A DNA stretch of 64,000 nucleotides from Tsuneonella litorea (GCF_025154015.1 NZ_JAOAMV010000003.1:124001-188000), one strand, 5' to 3'; counted from the first letter of the stretch, positions 18,154-29,016 are shown. A program made the numbers and translations. Notes: generated by a model from the letters alone, not told the origin.

Positions 18154-19113
18154 ATGGCGTCGAGCGCGGTCAGCTATCACGGCACGGTTAACGTCTTGCA
18201 AGCCGCCGTTGCGGATTGCGGACCGTTCGACCGCGCCGAATGGTTCGCGCTGCTTGCAGAGGCGGGGCAGGAACCGCTGGTCGCGCAGGCGGGCGACGTC
18301 TCGCTCATGCTGACCCTGGCCAACGGCCGGATCGAGCCACTGCGCAACTGGTACGCGTTCACGTGGCGGCCGCATGGCGACAATCCGGTGCTGCTCGCGG
18401 CGATCGCGCAGGCGCTGCGCAGCCGCGCGCACCGCGTCACGCTGTGGCCCGTTCCCGACGAAGACGGCAGCGCCACGCGGCTTTCCCAAGCATTCCGTAC
18501 AGCGGGTTGGCGCGTTTCGGTCGAGCATTGCGACCGCAACCACGTGCTCGCGGTCAGTGGGCGCAGCTTCGCCGAATACTGGGCCGGCCGGCCTGGCCCG
18601 ATGCGCACCACGCTCAAGCGCAAGGCGAAAAAGGTGTCGGTGTCGATCCACGACCGGTTCGATACCGCCGCCTGGGCCGACTACGAGTCGATCTATGCCG
18701 AAAGCTGGAAACCCGAAGAAGGCGATCCGGTACTCCTGCGCCGCTTTGCCGAGGCCGAGGGCGCGACGGGCCGTATCCGGCTCGGCGTGGCCCATGCGCC
18801 CGATGGCGAGCCCGTCGCGGCGCAGTTCTGGACGGTGGAGAACGGCACCGCGTACATCCACAAGCTGGCCCACCGCGAGAGCGCGAGGCCGCTTTCGGCC
18901 GGAACGACGCTGAGCGCGGCGCTGTTCGAGCGGGTGATCGATCGCGACCGGGTGGACCTTATCGACTTCGGAACCGGCGACGACGCCTACAAGCGGGACT
19001 GGATGGAGATCGACCGACCGCGGTATCGGATCGACTGCCTCGACCCGCGCCAGCCGCGCGCCTGGCCGGCACTCGCCAAGCGTATGCTTGCGCGCGCAAT
19101 GCGCGGTCGCTAG
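18154..19113 (+). CDS. GNAT/FemAB-like acyltransferase of the XrtA locus
   Basis: A 319-residue BioF2-like acetyltransferase-fold protein. The region MRTTLKRKAKKVSVSIHD followed by EPVAAQFWTVENGTAYIHKLAH and DLIDFGTGDDAYKRDWMEI is the standard donor-binding half of this family. I chose ATG 18154, which has GAAGGGCGAA just before it; an ATG at 18133 is also open but would overlap the divergent ligase start. It leads a four-gene operon with the ACP, so the ACP-bound acyl group is a likely donor. Substrate and acceptor unknown; a second FemAB-like gene is in the opposite operon. Confidence 0.85.
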   Translation: MASSAVSYHGTVNVLQAAVADCGPFDRAEWFALLAEAGQEPLVAQAGDVSLMLTLANGRIEPLRNWYAFTWRPHGDNPVLLAAIAQALRSRAHRVTLWPVPDEDGSATRLSQAFRTAGWRVSVEHCDRNHVLAVSGRSFAEYWAGRPGPMRTTLKRKAKKVSVSIHDRFDTAAWADYESIYAESWKPEEGDPVLLRRFAEAEGATGRIRLGVAHAPDGEPVAAQFWTVENGTAYIHKLAHRESARPLSAGTTLSAALFERVIDRDRVDLIDFGTGDDAYKRDWMEIDRPRYRIDCLDPRQPRAWPALAKRMLARAMRGR

Positions 19114-19150
19114 GGCGCAGCCCGCGATTTCGTTAGGGGGAACAGCCCGG

Positions 19151-19441
19151 ATGACCGAAGGCCACCATCTCGCGCCGAGCCGCAGCGCGATCGACGCGCA
19201 GCTGCGCGCGATCCTGGGCGACGTGCTGGGCCTCGATGCGGAGCGCGTCGCCGGCTTCGACAGCGACACCGGTCTGTTCGGCCACCTCCCCGAACTGGAT
19301 TCGATGGCGGTCGCCGGCCTTCTCACCGAAATGGAAGATCGCCTCGACATCGTCATCGACGACGATGACGTCGACGGCGAAATGCTCGAAACCTACGGCG
19401 GCCTGCTGGCCTTCGCCGAGGGCAAAGCCGCCGCCGCGTGA
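19151..19441 (+). CDS. Acyl carrier protein of the exosortase A locus
   Basis: A 96-residue acidic carrier protein. Ser51 in PELDSMAV is the phosphopantetheine attachment site (DSM/DSL motif), followed by the acidic helix EDRLDIVIDDDDVDGEM. Start at ATG 19151 with GGGGGAA about ten bases upstream. It is clearly not the fatty-acid AcpP (no fab genes near, divergent sequence). The neighbours suggest it carries the acyl or amino-acyl group activated by the ligase at 16620-18134. The stop overlaps the GTG start of the next gene. Confidence 0.92.
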   Translation: MTEGHHLAPSRSAIDAQLRAILGDVLGLDAERVAGFDSDTGLFGHLPELDSMAVAGLLTEMEDRLDIVIDDDDVDGEMLETYGGLLAFAEGKAAAA

Positions 19442-20124
19442 CCCCGTTCGAACTCGTCGACTGGCCGTGCCCCGCCCCCGGCGGCGGCACGCGCGAAGAA
19501 ATGGCGCTGGCGTTCGACAAGCGCCGCGAGAACCGGCTGCTCGTGCTGCCCGCGTGGTTCGACGAGGCGAACAAGCTGCGCCGCCTGACGGTCGAGGTCA
19601 TGCGCCGGCTCGATCTGGCGGGCATCGATTGCGTCCTGCCCGACCTGCCCGGCTGCAACGAGAGCACGGCAAAGCTCGCAGACCAGACGCTGGCAAGCTG
19701 GCGCACGGCCGCCGCCGCGGCGACTGAACACTTCGCCGCCACGCACGTGCTGACGGTGCGCGCGGGCGCATTGCTCGCGCCCGAGGGACTTCCCGGTTGG
19801 CGCTACGCCCCTGTTGGCGGCCGGCCGGTCCTGAGGGCCATGCTGCGCGCGCGCACGATCGCGGCGAAGGAGGCGGGCCGGAGCGAGCGGACGGAGGACC
19901 TGCAGGCGATGGCCCGCAGCGAGGGAATCGAGCTTGCCGGGTGGCATGTGGGGGCAGAAATGTTCCGCGAACTCGAAGGCGCAGAAGCGCCGCCCGGCTT
20001 GGCCGAGATCGAGCAGGCGGCGCTCGGCGGTCCCGCCCTCTGGCTGCGCGCCGAACCGGACGAGGATGCGGCGCAAGCCGATGCCCTCGCCGCCATGGTC
20101 GCAATCGGGATGGCCGGGGCATGA
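19438..20124 (+). CDS. Exosortase A-associated hydrolase 2-like protein
   Basis: A 228-residue alpha/beta-hydrolase-like protein resembling TIGR03101 (hydrolase 2). Visible core: NRLLVLPAWFDEANKLRR near the oxyanion strand, then GIDCVLPDLPGCNEST. Where a serine hydrolase would have GxSxG it has VRAGALLA (R108, A109, G110), so the usual nucleophile is missing. Either it is non-catalytic, or uses an unusual mechanism. GTG start overlaps the ACP stop (GTGA); its own stop overlaps hydrolase 1 as ATGA. Confidence 0.83.
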   Translation: MTPFELVDWPCPAPGGGTREEMALAFDKRRENRLLVLPAWFDEANKLRRLTVEVMRRLDLAGIDCVLPDLPGCNESTAKLADQTLASWRTAAAAATEHFAATHVLTVRAGALLAPEGLPGWRYAPVGGRPVLRAMLRARTIAAKEAGRSERTEDLQAMARSEGIELAGWHVGAEMFRELEGAEAPPGLAEIEQAALGGPALWLRAEPDEDAAQADALAAMVAIGMAGA

Positions 20125-20897
20125 GCCGGCTCCAGCTCACCTTCAACTGCGAGGGCACGACCCTCGCCGGTACGCTCGACACCGCACCGGGTACGAGCGG
20201 CCTGCTGATCGTGAGCGGCGGCAACGAGGTGCGCAGCGGGGCCTTTTCGGGGCAGGCGGCCTTGGCAGCCCGGATAGCCCGCAAGGGTTTCCCCGTGTTC
20301 CGCTTCGACCGGCGCGGGGTCGGCGACAGCGGAGGCGAAAACCGCGGCTTTCGCAAGAGCCGCAAGGACATCGAGGCCGCGCTCGCGGCGTTTCGCGCGA
20401 TCGCGCCCACCGTCGACCGGGTGGTCGGGTTCGGCAACTGCGATGCCGCCAGCGCGCTGATGCTGACCGAAGGCGCGGGGTTCGATGCGCTCGTCCTGTC
20501 GAACCCGTGGACGATCGAGGAAACGGGCACGGTGCCACCCCCGGCCGCGGTGCGCGCGCGCTACGCCGACAAGCTCAGGAACCCCAGAGAAGTGCTGCGG
20601 CTTTTCAGCGGGGGGGTGAACCTTGGCAAGCTGGCACGCGGAATCGTGCAGGCTGCCCGGCCCGGCGCACCCCGGTCGACGCTCGCAAGGGAAATCGCCG
20701 CGGGGCTCGCCGCGTTCCAAGGCCCGGCAAGGATCGTCCTGGCAAGCGCCGACCGCACCGCGCAGGCGTTCGAGGCCGGTTGGCCGCAGGAGGACGAACG
20801 CGTCGTGCGGTGTGCCGGAGCCACCCACGCCTGGGTCGAACCCGATGCGAAGGTCTTTCTCGAAGGCGAACTGCTGGCGATGCTGCGCGGCGCCTGA
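20121..20897 (+). CDS. Exosortase A-associated hydrolase 1
   Basis: A 258-residue alpha/beta hydrolase matching TIGR03100. RFDRRGVGDSGG (61-72) is a typical strand-4/oxyanion loop and GATHAWVEP gives the C-terminal catalytic histidine. The nucleophile elbow is GFGNCDAAS with Cys107 in place of Ser, as in dienelactone hydrolases and other members of this family. As part of the ACP operon it may act as thioesterase releasing the ACP-bound product, or as editing enzyme. Followed, after 3 bp, by the convergent methyltransferase gene. Confidence 0.9.
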   Translation: MSRLQLTFNCEGTTLAGTLDTAPGTSGLLIVSGGNEVRSGAFSGQAALAARIARKGFPVFRFDRRGVGDSGGENRGFRKSRKDIEAALAAFRAIAPTVDRVVGFGNCDAASALMLTEGAGFDALVLSNPWTIEETGTVPPPAAVRARYADKLRNPREVLRLFSGGVNLGKLARGIVQAARPGAPRSTLAREIAAGLAAFQGPARIVLASADRTAQAFEAGWPQEDERVVRCAGATHAWVEPDAKVFLEGELLAMLRGA

Positions 20898-20900
20898 CGG

Positions 20901-22090
20901 TCAGTCCCGCACGAACAGGCTCGCCAGCTCTACGTGGGTCGACCAGCGGAACTGGCCCACAGGGCGCAGCTCTGCCAGCCGGAAGCCCGCGTCGGCGAGC
21001 GTCCGCGCGTCCTTGGCCCAGCTCGACGGATTGCAGCTGACATAGACCACGCGGCCCACCCCGCTCGCGGCGATCCGGGCGACCTGCTCGCGCGCACCGG
21101 CCCGTGGCGGATCCAGCAGAACCGCGTCGAAGGCATCGATCTCGCCCGGCTGCAGCGGATTGCGAAAGAGGTCGCGGTGGTGGGCCGACACGCGCCCCGC
21201 GTACCGGGCGGCGGCCGCCCGACAGGCGAGATGCGCGTTACGCGCCGCTTCGTAAGTGGCGACCGGCCCGTCGAGGGCGAAGGCGAACGTGCCGAGGCCG
21301 GCGAACAGGTCGGCGACCGGGCCGCTTCCCGCCAGCCATTCGCGGGCCGCGCCGACGAGCGTCGCTTCACCGTCGCCGGTCGCCTGCAGGAACGCGCCCG
21401 GCGGCAGCGCGACGGGCGTGCCGCCCAGCGTCACGGTGACAGGTTCGGGTTCCCACACCGGTTCAGGCCCATAGCCCAGGTCGACTGTCAGGCGGGCGAG
21501 GCGGTGTTCATGCGCGAATCCAAGCGCCGCCTCGGTCGCCTGCAATCCCTCCATCGCGTACCCCTTGAGCCCGCAATCGACGCCCTGGTCGGCGAGCGTC
21601 AGCTCGACATCGACCGCCCAGCGGCCCTTCTGCGCTCCCAGCATCCGCCGCAGCGGCGCGACGAGGGCGAACAACTCGGGCCGCAGGACATCGCATTCCG
21701 CAAGGTCGACGATCCGGTGCGAACCGGCCTCGCGGAAGCCCAGAACGATCTTGCCGCCCGCCGGTTGCGCATGAAGTGTCGCGCGTCGGCGGCTGCGCGG
21801 CGGCGAGAGGTGCGTTTCGCCCAGTACGCCGGATTCGAGGTCCTGCGAACGCGCGGCGTGAAGCACGCGGTCGCGCACGAACGCCGCCAGCACCGTCTCG
21901 TCGAGGTGCTGGAGCTGGCAGCCGCCACACGGTCCGAAGTGGCGGCACGGCGGTGGGACGCGGTGCGGTCCCGGCTGCAACGTGCCGTCAGGCAGCACGA
22001 CGTCACCCGGCGCGGCGAGCGCGACGTGGCGCCCGCTTGCCGTGACGCCGTCTCCCTTTGCGGCGACGCGAACGATTTCTTCGCTTTGGA

Positions 22091-22094
<4 letters not shown>
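20901..22094 (-). CDS. Class I SAM-dependent RNA m5U methyltransferase (TrmA/RlmD family)
   Basis: A 397-residue RNA uracil-5 methyltransferase. Fe-S ligands Cys50, Cys56 and Cys59 (CRHFGPCGGC) with Cys134 form a [4Fe-4S] cluster; SAM motif VADLFAGLGTFAF (260-272); catalytic nucleophile Cys354 in YVSCNPSS; general base Glu389 in HVELASLF. The N-terminal EEIVRVAAKGDGV is the start of a short TRAM-like domain. I chose the GTG at 22094, overlapping the upstream stop as GTGA, over a TTG at 22124. It probably modifies 23S rRNA or tRNA; which position cannot be told. Confidence 0.9.
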
Positions 22095-23474
<1,380 letters not shown>

Positions 23475-23488
<14 letters not shown>

Positions 23489-23831
23489 CGATGTCCGCCG
23501 GGAAGCGATAGCGGTCGGAGCCGACGGTCACCTGGAGGATCGGAGGATCAACCTCGAACGCATTGACGGCATCGTCCGCCCCGGCGATCGCGACCATGCC
23601 GTGCCGGTCGGGCGCGATGCGAAACCGGCGAAACTTGCCATCGCCATGGCGAACGACGAATTCGCTGCCCTCTTCGCCCTGCACGCGCTCGACGAGGCAA
23701 TCAGGAGAGAACCGGCTCCCTTCCCCGAGCGCGCATTCGATGCGGGTCGCACCCTCTGCCGCCTGCGACTGGGTGGCACCGCGACCGCACGCCGCCAGGG
23801 CGAGCAGGATCGCCACGACCGCGAGGCGCAT
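23475..23831 (-). CDS. Small lipoprotein of unknown function
   Basis: A 118-residue predicted lipoprotein: [15 protein letters not shown] has a basic N-terminus, hydrophobic stretch and lipobox cysteine at 15. The mature part has two further cysteines (ECALGEG and PDCLVERV) and repeated short strands ending in DRYRFPADIDAAR. I do not recognise a domain. It is translated by re-initiation at a TGATG overlap with ilvD and overlaps nnr, so it belongs to that operon; no role follows from this. Confidence 0.8.
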
Positions 23832-25675
23832 CAGCGGCGCAGCCGGCTCACGTCGCGGACCGCGCCGCGCGCGGCGCTGGTGGTCATCGCGGCATAGGCC
23901 TGCAGGGCGGGTGATACCGCGCGCGGACGCGGCCTTGCCGGATACCAGCCTTTCTCGTCCTGCGCGGCGCGGCGACGGGCGAGTTCGTCGTCGGGCACGA
24001 CCAGCTGGATCGAGCGGTTCGGGATGTCCATCTCGATCCAGTCGCCGTCCTGCACCAGCCCGATCGTTCCCCCCTCGGCCGCCTCGGGGCTGGCGTGCCC
24101 GATCGAGAGGCCGCTGGTGCCGCCCGAGAAGCGCCCGTCGGTGACCAGCGCGCAGGCAGCGCCGAGGCCCTTCGACTTGAGGTAGCTGGTCGGGTAGAGC
24201 ATTTCCTGCATCCCCGGCCCCCCGCGCGGCCCCTCGTACCGGATCACCACCACGTCGCCGGACACGACCTGATCGGTCAGGATCGCCGCGACTGCCGCGT
24301 CCTGGCTTTCGTACACCTTTGCCGGGCCGCCGAAGGTGAGGATGCTCTCGTCCACGCCCGCGGTCTTGACGATGCAGCCATCCTTGGCGAGGTTGCCGAA
24401 CAGCACCGCGAGGCCGCCGTCCTGGCTGAAGGCGTGATGCGTGCTGCGGATCACGCCGCCGCTGCGGTCGGTATCGAGATCGTCCCATCGCTCGCTCTGG
24501 CTGAAGGCGGTCTGCGTCGGCACACCGCCCGGCGCCGCGCGATAGAAATCCTGTACCGCCGGGCTGTTCGTCAGCCGCACGTCCCAGTCGGCAAGGGCAT
24601 CGCCCATCGTCGGCGAATGCACGGTGGGCAGCGCGGTGTGAAGCAGCCCGCCGCGGTCGAGTTCGCCGAGTATCGCCATGATCCCGCCGGCGCGGTGAAC
24701 GTCCTCCATGTGGACGTCGCTCTTGGCCGGGGCGACCTTGCACAGGCAGGGAACCTTGCGGCTGAGGCGATCGATGTCCTGCATCGTGAAGTCCACGCCG
24801 GCTTCGTGCGCGGCTGCGAGCAGGTGGAGCACGGTGTTGGTCGATCCGCCCATCGCTATGTCGAGGCTCATCGCGTTCTCGAACGCCTCGAACGAAGCGA
24901 CTGAGCGCGGCAGCACGCTGTCGTCGTCCTCGCCGTAATACCGGCGGCAGAGCTCGACCACGAGGCGCCCCGCGCGCTCGAACAGGCCCTGCCGGTCGGC
25001 ATGAGTGGCGAGAACCGAGCCGTTGCCGGGCAGCGAGAGGCCGAGCGCCTCTGTCAGGCAGTTCATCGAATTGGCGGTGAACATGCCCGAACAGCTGCCG
25101 CAAGTCGGGCACGCGGCGCGCTCGATGTCGGACACTTCCTCGTCGCTGAAGCTCTCGTCTGCGGCGGCGACCATCGCATCGACGAGGTCGAGCGCAACTT
25201 GCTTGCCCTTCACGACGACCTTGCCCGCTTCCATCGGTCCACCGCTCACGAACACGGCGGGAATGTTGATCCGCAGCGCCGCCATCAGCATGCCGGGGGT
25301 GATCTTGTCGCAGTTCGAGATGCACACCATCGCGTCGGCGCAGTGCGCATTGACCATGTATTCCACGCTGTCGGCGATCAGTTCGCGGCTGGGGAGCGAG
25401 TAGAGCATCCCGTCGTGCCCCATCGCGATGCCATCGTCGACCGCTATCGTGTTGAACTCCTTGGCAACCCCGCCTGCCGCCTCGATCTGGCGGGCGACCA
25501 GTTGGCCCAGGTCCTTCAAGTGGACATGTCCGGGGACAAACTGTGTAAAGCTGTTCACGACCGCGACGATCGGCTTGCCGAAATCGCCGTCCTTCATGCC
25601 GGTCGCGCGCCACAGGCCGCGGGCTCCGGCCATGTTGCGGCCGTGTGTGGTCGTGCGGGATCGTAAGTTCGGCAT
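23831..25675 (-). CDS. ilvD: Dihydroxy-acid dehydratase
   Basis: 614 residues, the normal length. Converts 2,3-dihydroxy-isovalerate and -methylvalerate to the keto acids for valine and isoleucine. Cluster and metal motifs are visible: [10 protein letters not shown], the [18 protein letters not shown] block, GRFSGGTSG near the C-terminus. The 15-residue leader [19 protein letters not shown] matches IlvD. First gene of an operon continuing into the lipoprotein, nnr and the RNA methyltransferase. Confidence 0.97.
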   Translation of the reverse strand: MPNLRSRTTTHGRNMAGARGLWRATGMKDGDFGKPIVAVVNSFTQFVPGHVHLKDLGQLVARQIEAAGGVAKEFNTIAVDDGIAMGHDGMLYSLPSRELIADSVEYMVNAHCADAMVCISNCDKITPGMLMAALRINIPAVFVSGGPMEAGKVVVKGKQVALDLVDAMVAAADESFSDEEVSDIERAACPTCGSCSGMFTANSMNCLTEALGLSLPGNGSVLATHADRQGLFERAGRLVVELCRRYYGEDDDSVLPRSVASFEAFENAMSLDIAMGGSTNTVLHLLAAAHEAGVDFTMQDIDRLSRKVPCLCKVAPAKSDVHMEDVHRAGGIMAILGELDRGGLLHTALPTVHSPTMGDALADWDVRLTNSPAVQDFYRAAPGGVPTQTAFSQSERWDDLDTDRSGGVIRSTHHAFSQDGGLAVLFGNLAKDGCIVKTAGVDESILTFGGPAKVYESQDAAVAAILTDQVVSGDVVVIRYEGPRGGPGMQEMLYPTSYLKSKGLGAACALVTDGRFSGGTSGLSIGHASPEAAEGGTIGLVQDGDWIEMDIPNRSIQLVVPDDELARRRAAQDEKGWYPARPRPRAVSPALQAYAAMTTSAARGAVRDVSRLRR

Positions 25676-25741
25676 CGGAAAGGTCCTTGGCTATCGGGGC
25701 CCGGTTAGGCCAGGCGCCGCGCGAACCCCAACGGCTTTTCC

Positions 25742-26476
25742 TTAGGCCGCCTCAAGCATGAGTGCCACCCGGCCGGCGATATCGGCGATCATCGACGCCC
25801 AGCGTGCCTGCCCCGCTTCGGTGACGATCTGGTCCTGCCGCACCTCGATCGCGAGGTAATGCCGCCCGTGCGCCTCGGCGTGGCGGTTCATCGTCGCGTT
25901 GAGCTCCTTGCCCGAGTAGGGCTGGTTGTCGCCGACGGTCAGTCCCTGTTCGCCGAACAGCCGGATTGCGTGGCGCGCGGGCAGGTCGTCGGTGTTGTAG
26001 AGCAGCGCGACCTCCCACGGTCGTTCCTCGACCTTGCTTGCAAGAGCGGGCGTAAAGCTATGCAAGGAAATGATAAGTCCGGGATCAGACTCATCCAGCC
26101 AATCAGCCAGCGCGTGGTGGTAGGGACGGTGGAAGCGATCAAGCCGCGCTTCGACATCGGCGCCGATATTGCCGGGGATCAGGTGTCCGTCGCTGGTCGT
26201 GGGAACGACCGCGGGATTGTCCTCTTCCCGGTGGAGATCGCAGACGAGCCGGCTGACGCAGGCGAGATGCGCTGGCACGCCGTGGCGACGGGCCATGCGT
26301 TCGGCGACGCCTTCCACGCCGATGTCGAGCGCGACGTGTTCGCCCAGCAGTTTGTTTTCGATGCCGAGTTCGATATCGTCGGGAACGAAGTTGGAAGCAT
26401 GGTCGGCAACGACCACCAGCCCCTTCTTGCGCGGCTCGGGTCCCACGTGCCGCCACGGCTGCCACTCGGTGATCAA
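25742..26476 (-). CDS. N-formylglutamate amidohydrolase family protein
   Basis: A 244-residue zinc hydrolase of the N-formylglutamate amidohydrolase (HutG-type) family. VVVADHASNFVPDD gives the first metal/catalytic His, SRLVCDLHREEDNP and LIISLHSFTP the next, and YLAIEVRQDQI closes the site, as usual. No histidine-utilisation genes are nearby, so the true substrate may be another N-formyl or N-acyl amino acid. I chose the TTG at 26476, overlapping the ispE stop as TTGA; longer open codons run inside ispE. Confidence 0.87.
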   Translation of the reverse strand: MITEWQPWRHVGPEPRKKGLVVVADHASNFVPDDIELGIENKLLGEHVALDIGVEGVAERMARRHGVPAHLACVSRLVCDLHREEDNPAVVPTTSDGHLIPGNIGADVEARLDRFHRPYHHALADWLDESDPGLIISLHSFTPALASKVEERPWEVALLYNTDDLPARHAIRLFGEQGLTVGDNQPYSGKELNATMNRHAEAHGRHYLAIEVRQDQIVTEAGQARWASMIADIAGRVALMLEAA

Positions 26477-27282
26477 GGACGCAGGCTCCCGCACATCTGC
26501 CACCAGTCGGGATGGTCGGCCGCCAGGCGCGCGGCGGCTTCGCGCAAGGCGTCCACGGACGAGTAGAGCGCGAAGCACGTCGCGCCCGAACCCGACATAC
26601 GGGCGAGCGTGGCGCCGGTTCCACGCAAGGCGTCGAGAACCGCGGTAATCTGCGGCACGAGCGCGATTGCCGGGGCTTCGAGGTCGTTTCGACCCTCTGC
26701 AGCGATGTTCGAGGCTGGCCCCTCGGGCAATGGCCCGCCGTCCCGTCCATCCCATCCTGCAAAGACCGGCCCGGTGGCGAGCGGCACGCGCGGGTTCACG
26801 AGCAGGACAGGCGCGCCCTCCAGGTCGTTGTCTACGCTTGACAATTCGATGCCGGTTCCGTGGCCGAGGCACATCCGGCTTTCAACGCAGGCAGGCACGT
26901 CGGCGCCCAGCGATGCGGCGCGTTCGCGCCAGTCGCCGGGCAGCCCGTGCAACGCTTCGACGATCCGGAACACCGCCGCTGCGTCCGCCGACCCGCCGCC
27001 GAGCCCCGCCGCTACCGGCAGGTTCTTCTCGAGGGCGATCGCCAGTCCGCCCGGACGAGGCAACTTGCCGAGCGCCTTGGCCGCGATATTGCCAAGCGGA
27101 TCAGTCAGCTGCGGAGCAAACTCGCCGGACACTGTAAGCTCGTCCCGCGCCGCCGCGCGCGCGGTCAGCGCGTCCCCCGCATCGACGAACGCGAACAGCG
27201 TCTCGAGCTCGTGATACCCGTCATCCCGCCGCCGCCGGACGTGCAGCGCGAGGTTGATCTTGGCATAGGCGGTTTCGCGCAC
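26473..27282 (-). CDS. ispE: 4-diphosphocytidyl-2-C-methyl-D-erythritol kinase
   Basis: A 269-residue GHMP kinase of the MEP isoprenoid pathway. N-terminal AYAKINLALHVRRRRDDGYHEL is diagnostic; the ATP loop PVAAGLGGGSADAAA follows and the late MSGSGATCFALY is the third GHMP motif. Start ATG at 27282, 10 bp after the ETF-QO stop. Probably co-transcribed with the gene before and after. Confidence 0.96.
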   Translation of the reverse strand: MRETAYAKINLALHVRRRRDDGYHELETLFAFVDAGDALTARAAARDELTVSGEFAPQLTDPLGNIAAKALGKLPRPGGLAIALEKNLPVAAGLGGGSADAAAVFRIVEALHGLPGDWRERAASLGADVPACVESRMCLGHGTGIELSSVDNDLEGAPVLLVNPRVPLATGPVFAGWDGRDGGPLPEGPASNIAAEGRNDLEAPAIALVPQITAVLDALRGTGATLARMSGSGATCFALYSSVDALREAAARLAADHPDWWQMCGSLRP

Positions 27283-27292
27283 CGGCGCGGAA

Positions 27293-28942
27293 TCACATAT
27301 TCGGATAATTCGGCCCGCCGCCGCCTTCGGGCGTGGTCCAGTTGATGTTCTGGTTGGGGTCCTTGATGTCGCAGGTCTTGCAGTGGACGCAGTTCTGCGA
27401 ATTGATCTGGTACTTCGGCGCGCCGGTGTCCTCGTCTACCAGCCATTCGTAGACGCCCGCCGGGCAGTAGAACTGCGAGGGGCCGCCGTAGACGCCCAGC
27501 TCGCTGCGCTTCTGCAGTTCCATGTCCTTGACCTTGAGGTGGACCGGCTGGTCCTCGGCATGGTTGGTGTAACTGAAGGCGACGCTGGTCAGCCGGTCGA
27601 AGCTGATCTTGCCGTCGGGCTTGGGGTACTCGATCCTGGGATAGAGATCGGCGCGCCCCGTCAGTTCGTAGTCAGGCTCGTGCTTGAAGGCGGGCAGGAT
27701 CGGCATCTTGAGATAGCGCAGCCACATGTCGAGGCCCGCCACGATCGTGCCGAAGTCTCCGCCGAATTTGGCGACCGCCGGCTGCGCGTTCTGGACGAGC
27801 TTCAGTTCGTCCGCGATCCAGCTGCCGCGCACCGCTGCGTCGTAGTCCAGCAGCGCGGTCTTCTCCTCGCCGCGTCCGATCGCGGCGGCGATGGCCTCGG
27901 CGGCGAGCATCCCGCTTTTCATCGCGGTGTGGCTGCCCTTGATGCGCGGCACGTTGACGAAGCCCGCCGCGCAGCCGATCAGCGCGCCGCCGGGGAAGGC
28001 GAGTTTCGGCACCGACTGCCAGCCGCCCTCGTTGATAGCGCGCGCGCCATAGGCCACGCGCTTGCCGCCTTCGAGGTATTCGCGGATCGCCGGGTGCTGC
28101 TTCCAGCGCTGGAATTCCTGGAATGGGCTGACCCACGGGTTCCGGTAATCGAGCGCGGTGACGAACCCCAGCGCCACCTGGCCGTTCGCCTGGTGGTAGA
28201 GAAACCCGCCGCCCCAGCTCTCGCTTTCCGAGAGCGGCCATCCCTGCGTGTGGATCACCCGGCCCGGCACGTGCTTGTCCGGGTCGATGTCCCAAAGCTC
28301 CTTGACGCCCAGGCCGTAGACCTGCGGCTGGCAATCGGCCTCGAGGTCGAACTTCGCCTTCATCTGCTTGGTGAGATTGCCGCGCGCCCCTTCGGCGAAG
28401 AGCGTGTACTTGGCGTGGATCTCCATCCCCGGCTGGTAGTCGGGCTTGTGCGATCCATCTGCCGCAACACCCATGTCCTGCGTGATGACGCCGGCGACGC
28501 TGCCCTCGCCGTCCAGCAAGACCTCTGCGGCGGGGAAGCCGGGGAAGACCATCACGCCCAGCGCCTCGGCCTGCTCGGCGAGCCAGCGGCACATGTTGCC
28601 GAGCGACCCGGTATAGCAGCCGTCGTTGGACATGAACGGTGGCATCATCAGGTGCGGGAGGCTGGTCTTGCCCTTTTTTGAGAGGACCCAGTGCCAGTTG
28701 TCGGTAACCGGGGTCGCCGCCATCGGGCAACCCTGGTCCCGCCATTCGGGGATCAGCTCGTCGAGCGCCCTGGGATCGACCACCGCGCCCGAGAGGATGT
28801 GGGCACCGATCTCGCTGCCCTTTTCGAGCACGACCACTTCGAGGCTGTCGTTGAGCTGCTTGAGACGGATGGCCGCGGCCAGGCCCGCCGGCCCTCCCCC
28901 GACGATAACCACGTCGCACGGCATCGATTCGCGTTCGCTCAT
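27293..28942 (-). CDS. etfD: Electron transfer flavoprotein-ubiquinone oxidoreductase
   Basis: 549 residues. Passes electrons from ETF, reduced by acyl-CoA dehydrogenases, to ubiquinone at the inner membrane. FAD site VVIVGGGPAGLAAAIRL near the N-terminus, and a C-terminal [4Fe-4S] domain with CPAGVYEW and C518, C521, C524 in CVHCKTCDIKDP. Divergent from the gene at 29017 with 74 bp between. Fits the several acyl-CoA dehydrogenase genes in this window, though ETF itself is not here. Confidence 0.96.
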   Translation of the reverse strand: MSERESMPCDVVIVGGGPAGLAAAIRLKQLNDSLEVVVLEKGSEIGAHILSGAVVDPRALDELIPEWRDQGCPMAATPVTDNWHWVLSKKGKTSLPHLMMPPFMSNDGCYTGSLGNMCRWLAEQAEALGVMVFPGFPAAEVLLDGEGSVAGVITQDMGVAADGSHKPDYQPGMEIHAKYTLFAEGARGNLTKQMKAKFDLEADCQPQVYGLGVKELWDIDPDKHVPGRVIHTQGWPLSESESWGGGFLYHQANGQVALGFVTALDYRNPWVSPFQEFQRWKQHPAIREYLEGGKRVAYGARAINEGGWQSVPKLAFPGGALIGCAAGFVNVPRIKGSHTAMKSGMLAAEAIAAAIGRGEEKTALLDYDAAVRGSWIADELKLVQNAQPAVAKFGGDFGTIVAGLDMWLRYLKMPILPAFKHEPDYELTGRADLYPRIEYPKPDGKISFDRLTSVAFSYTNHAEDQPVHLKVKDMELQKRSELGVYGGPSQFYCPAGVYEWLVDEDTGAPKYQINSQNCVHCKTCDIKDPNQNINWTTPEGGGGPNYPNM

Positions 28943-29016
28943 TGCCTGGTCGGCTCCCCGTTAAAGTTCCGGACCGGCTTGATTGCAGCCGCGGGTGAGG
29001 TCAAGACCCATATCCC

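Noticed and set aside
26477-26872. N-terminal extension of the N-formylglutamate amidohydrolase frame
   Set aside because: It lies inside ispE and has no resemblance to the family; the TTGA junction at 26473-26476 gives a full-length protein.
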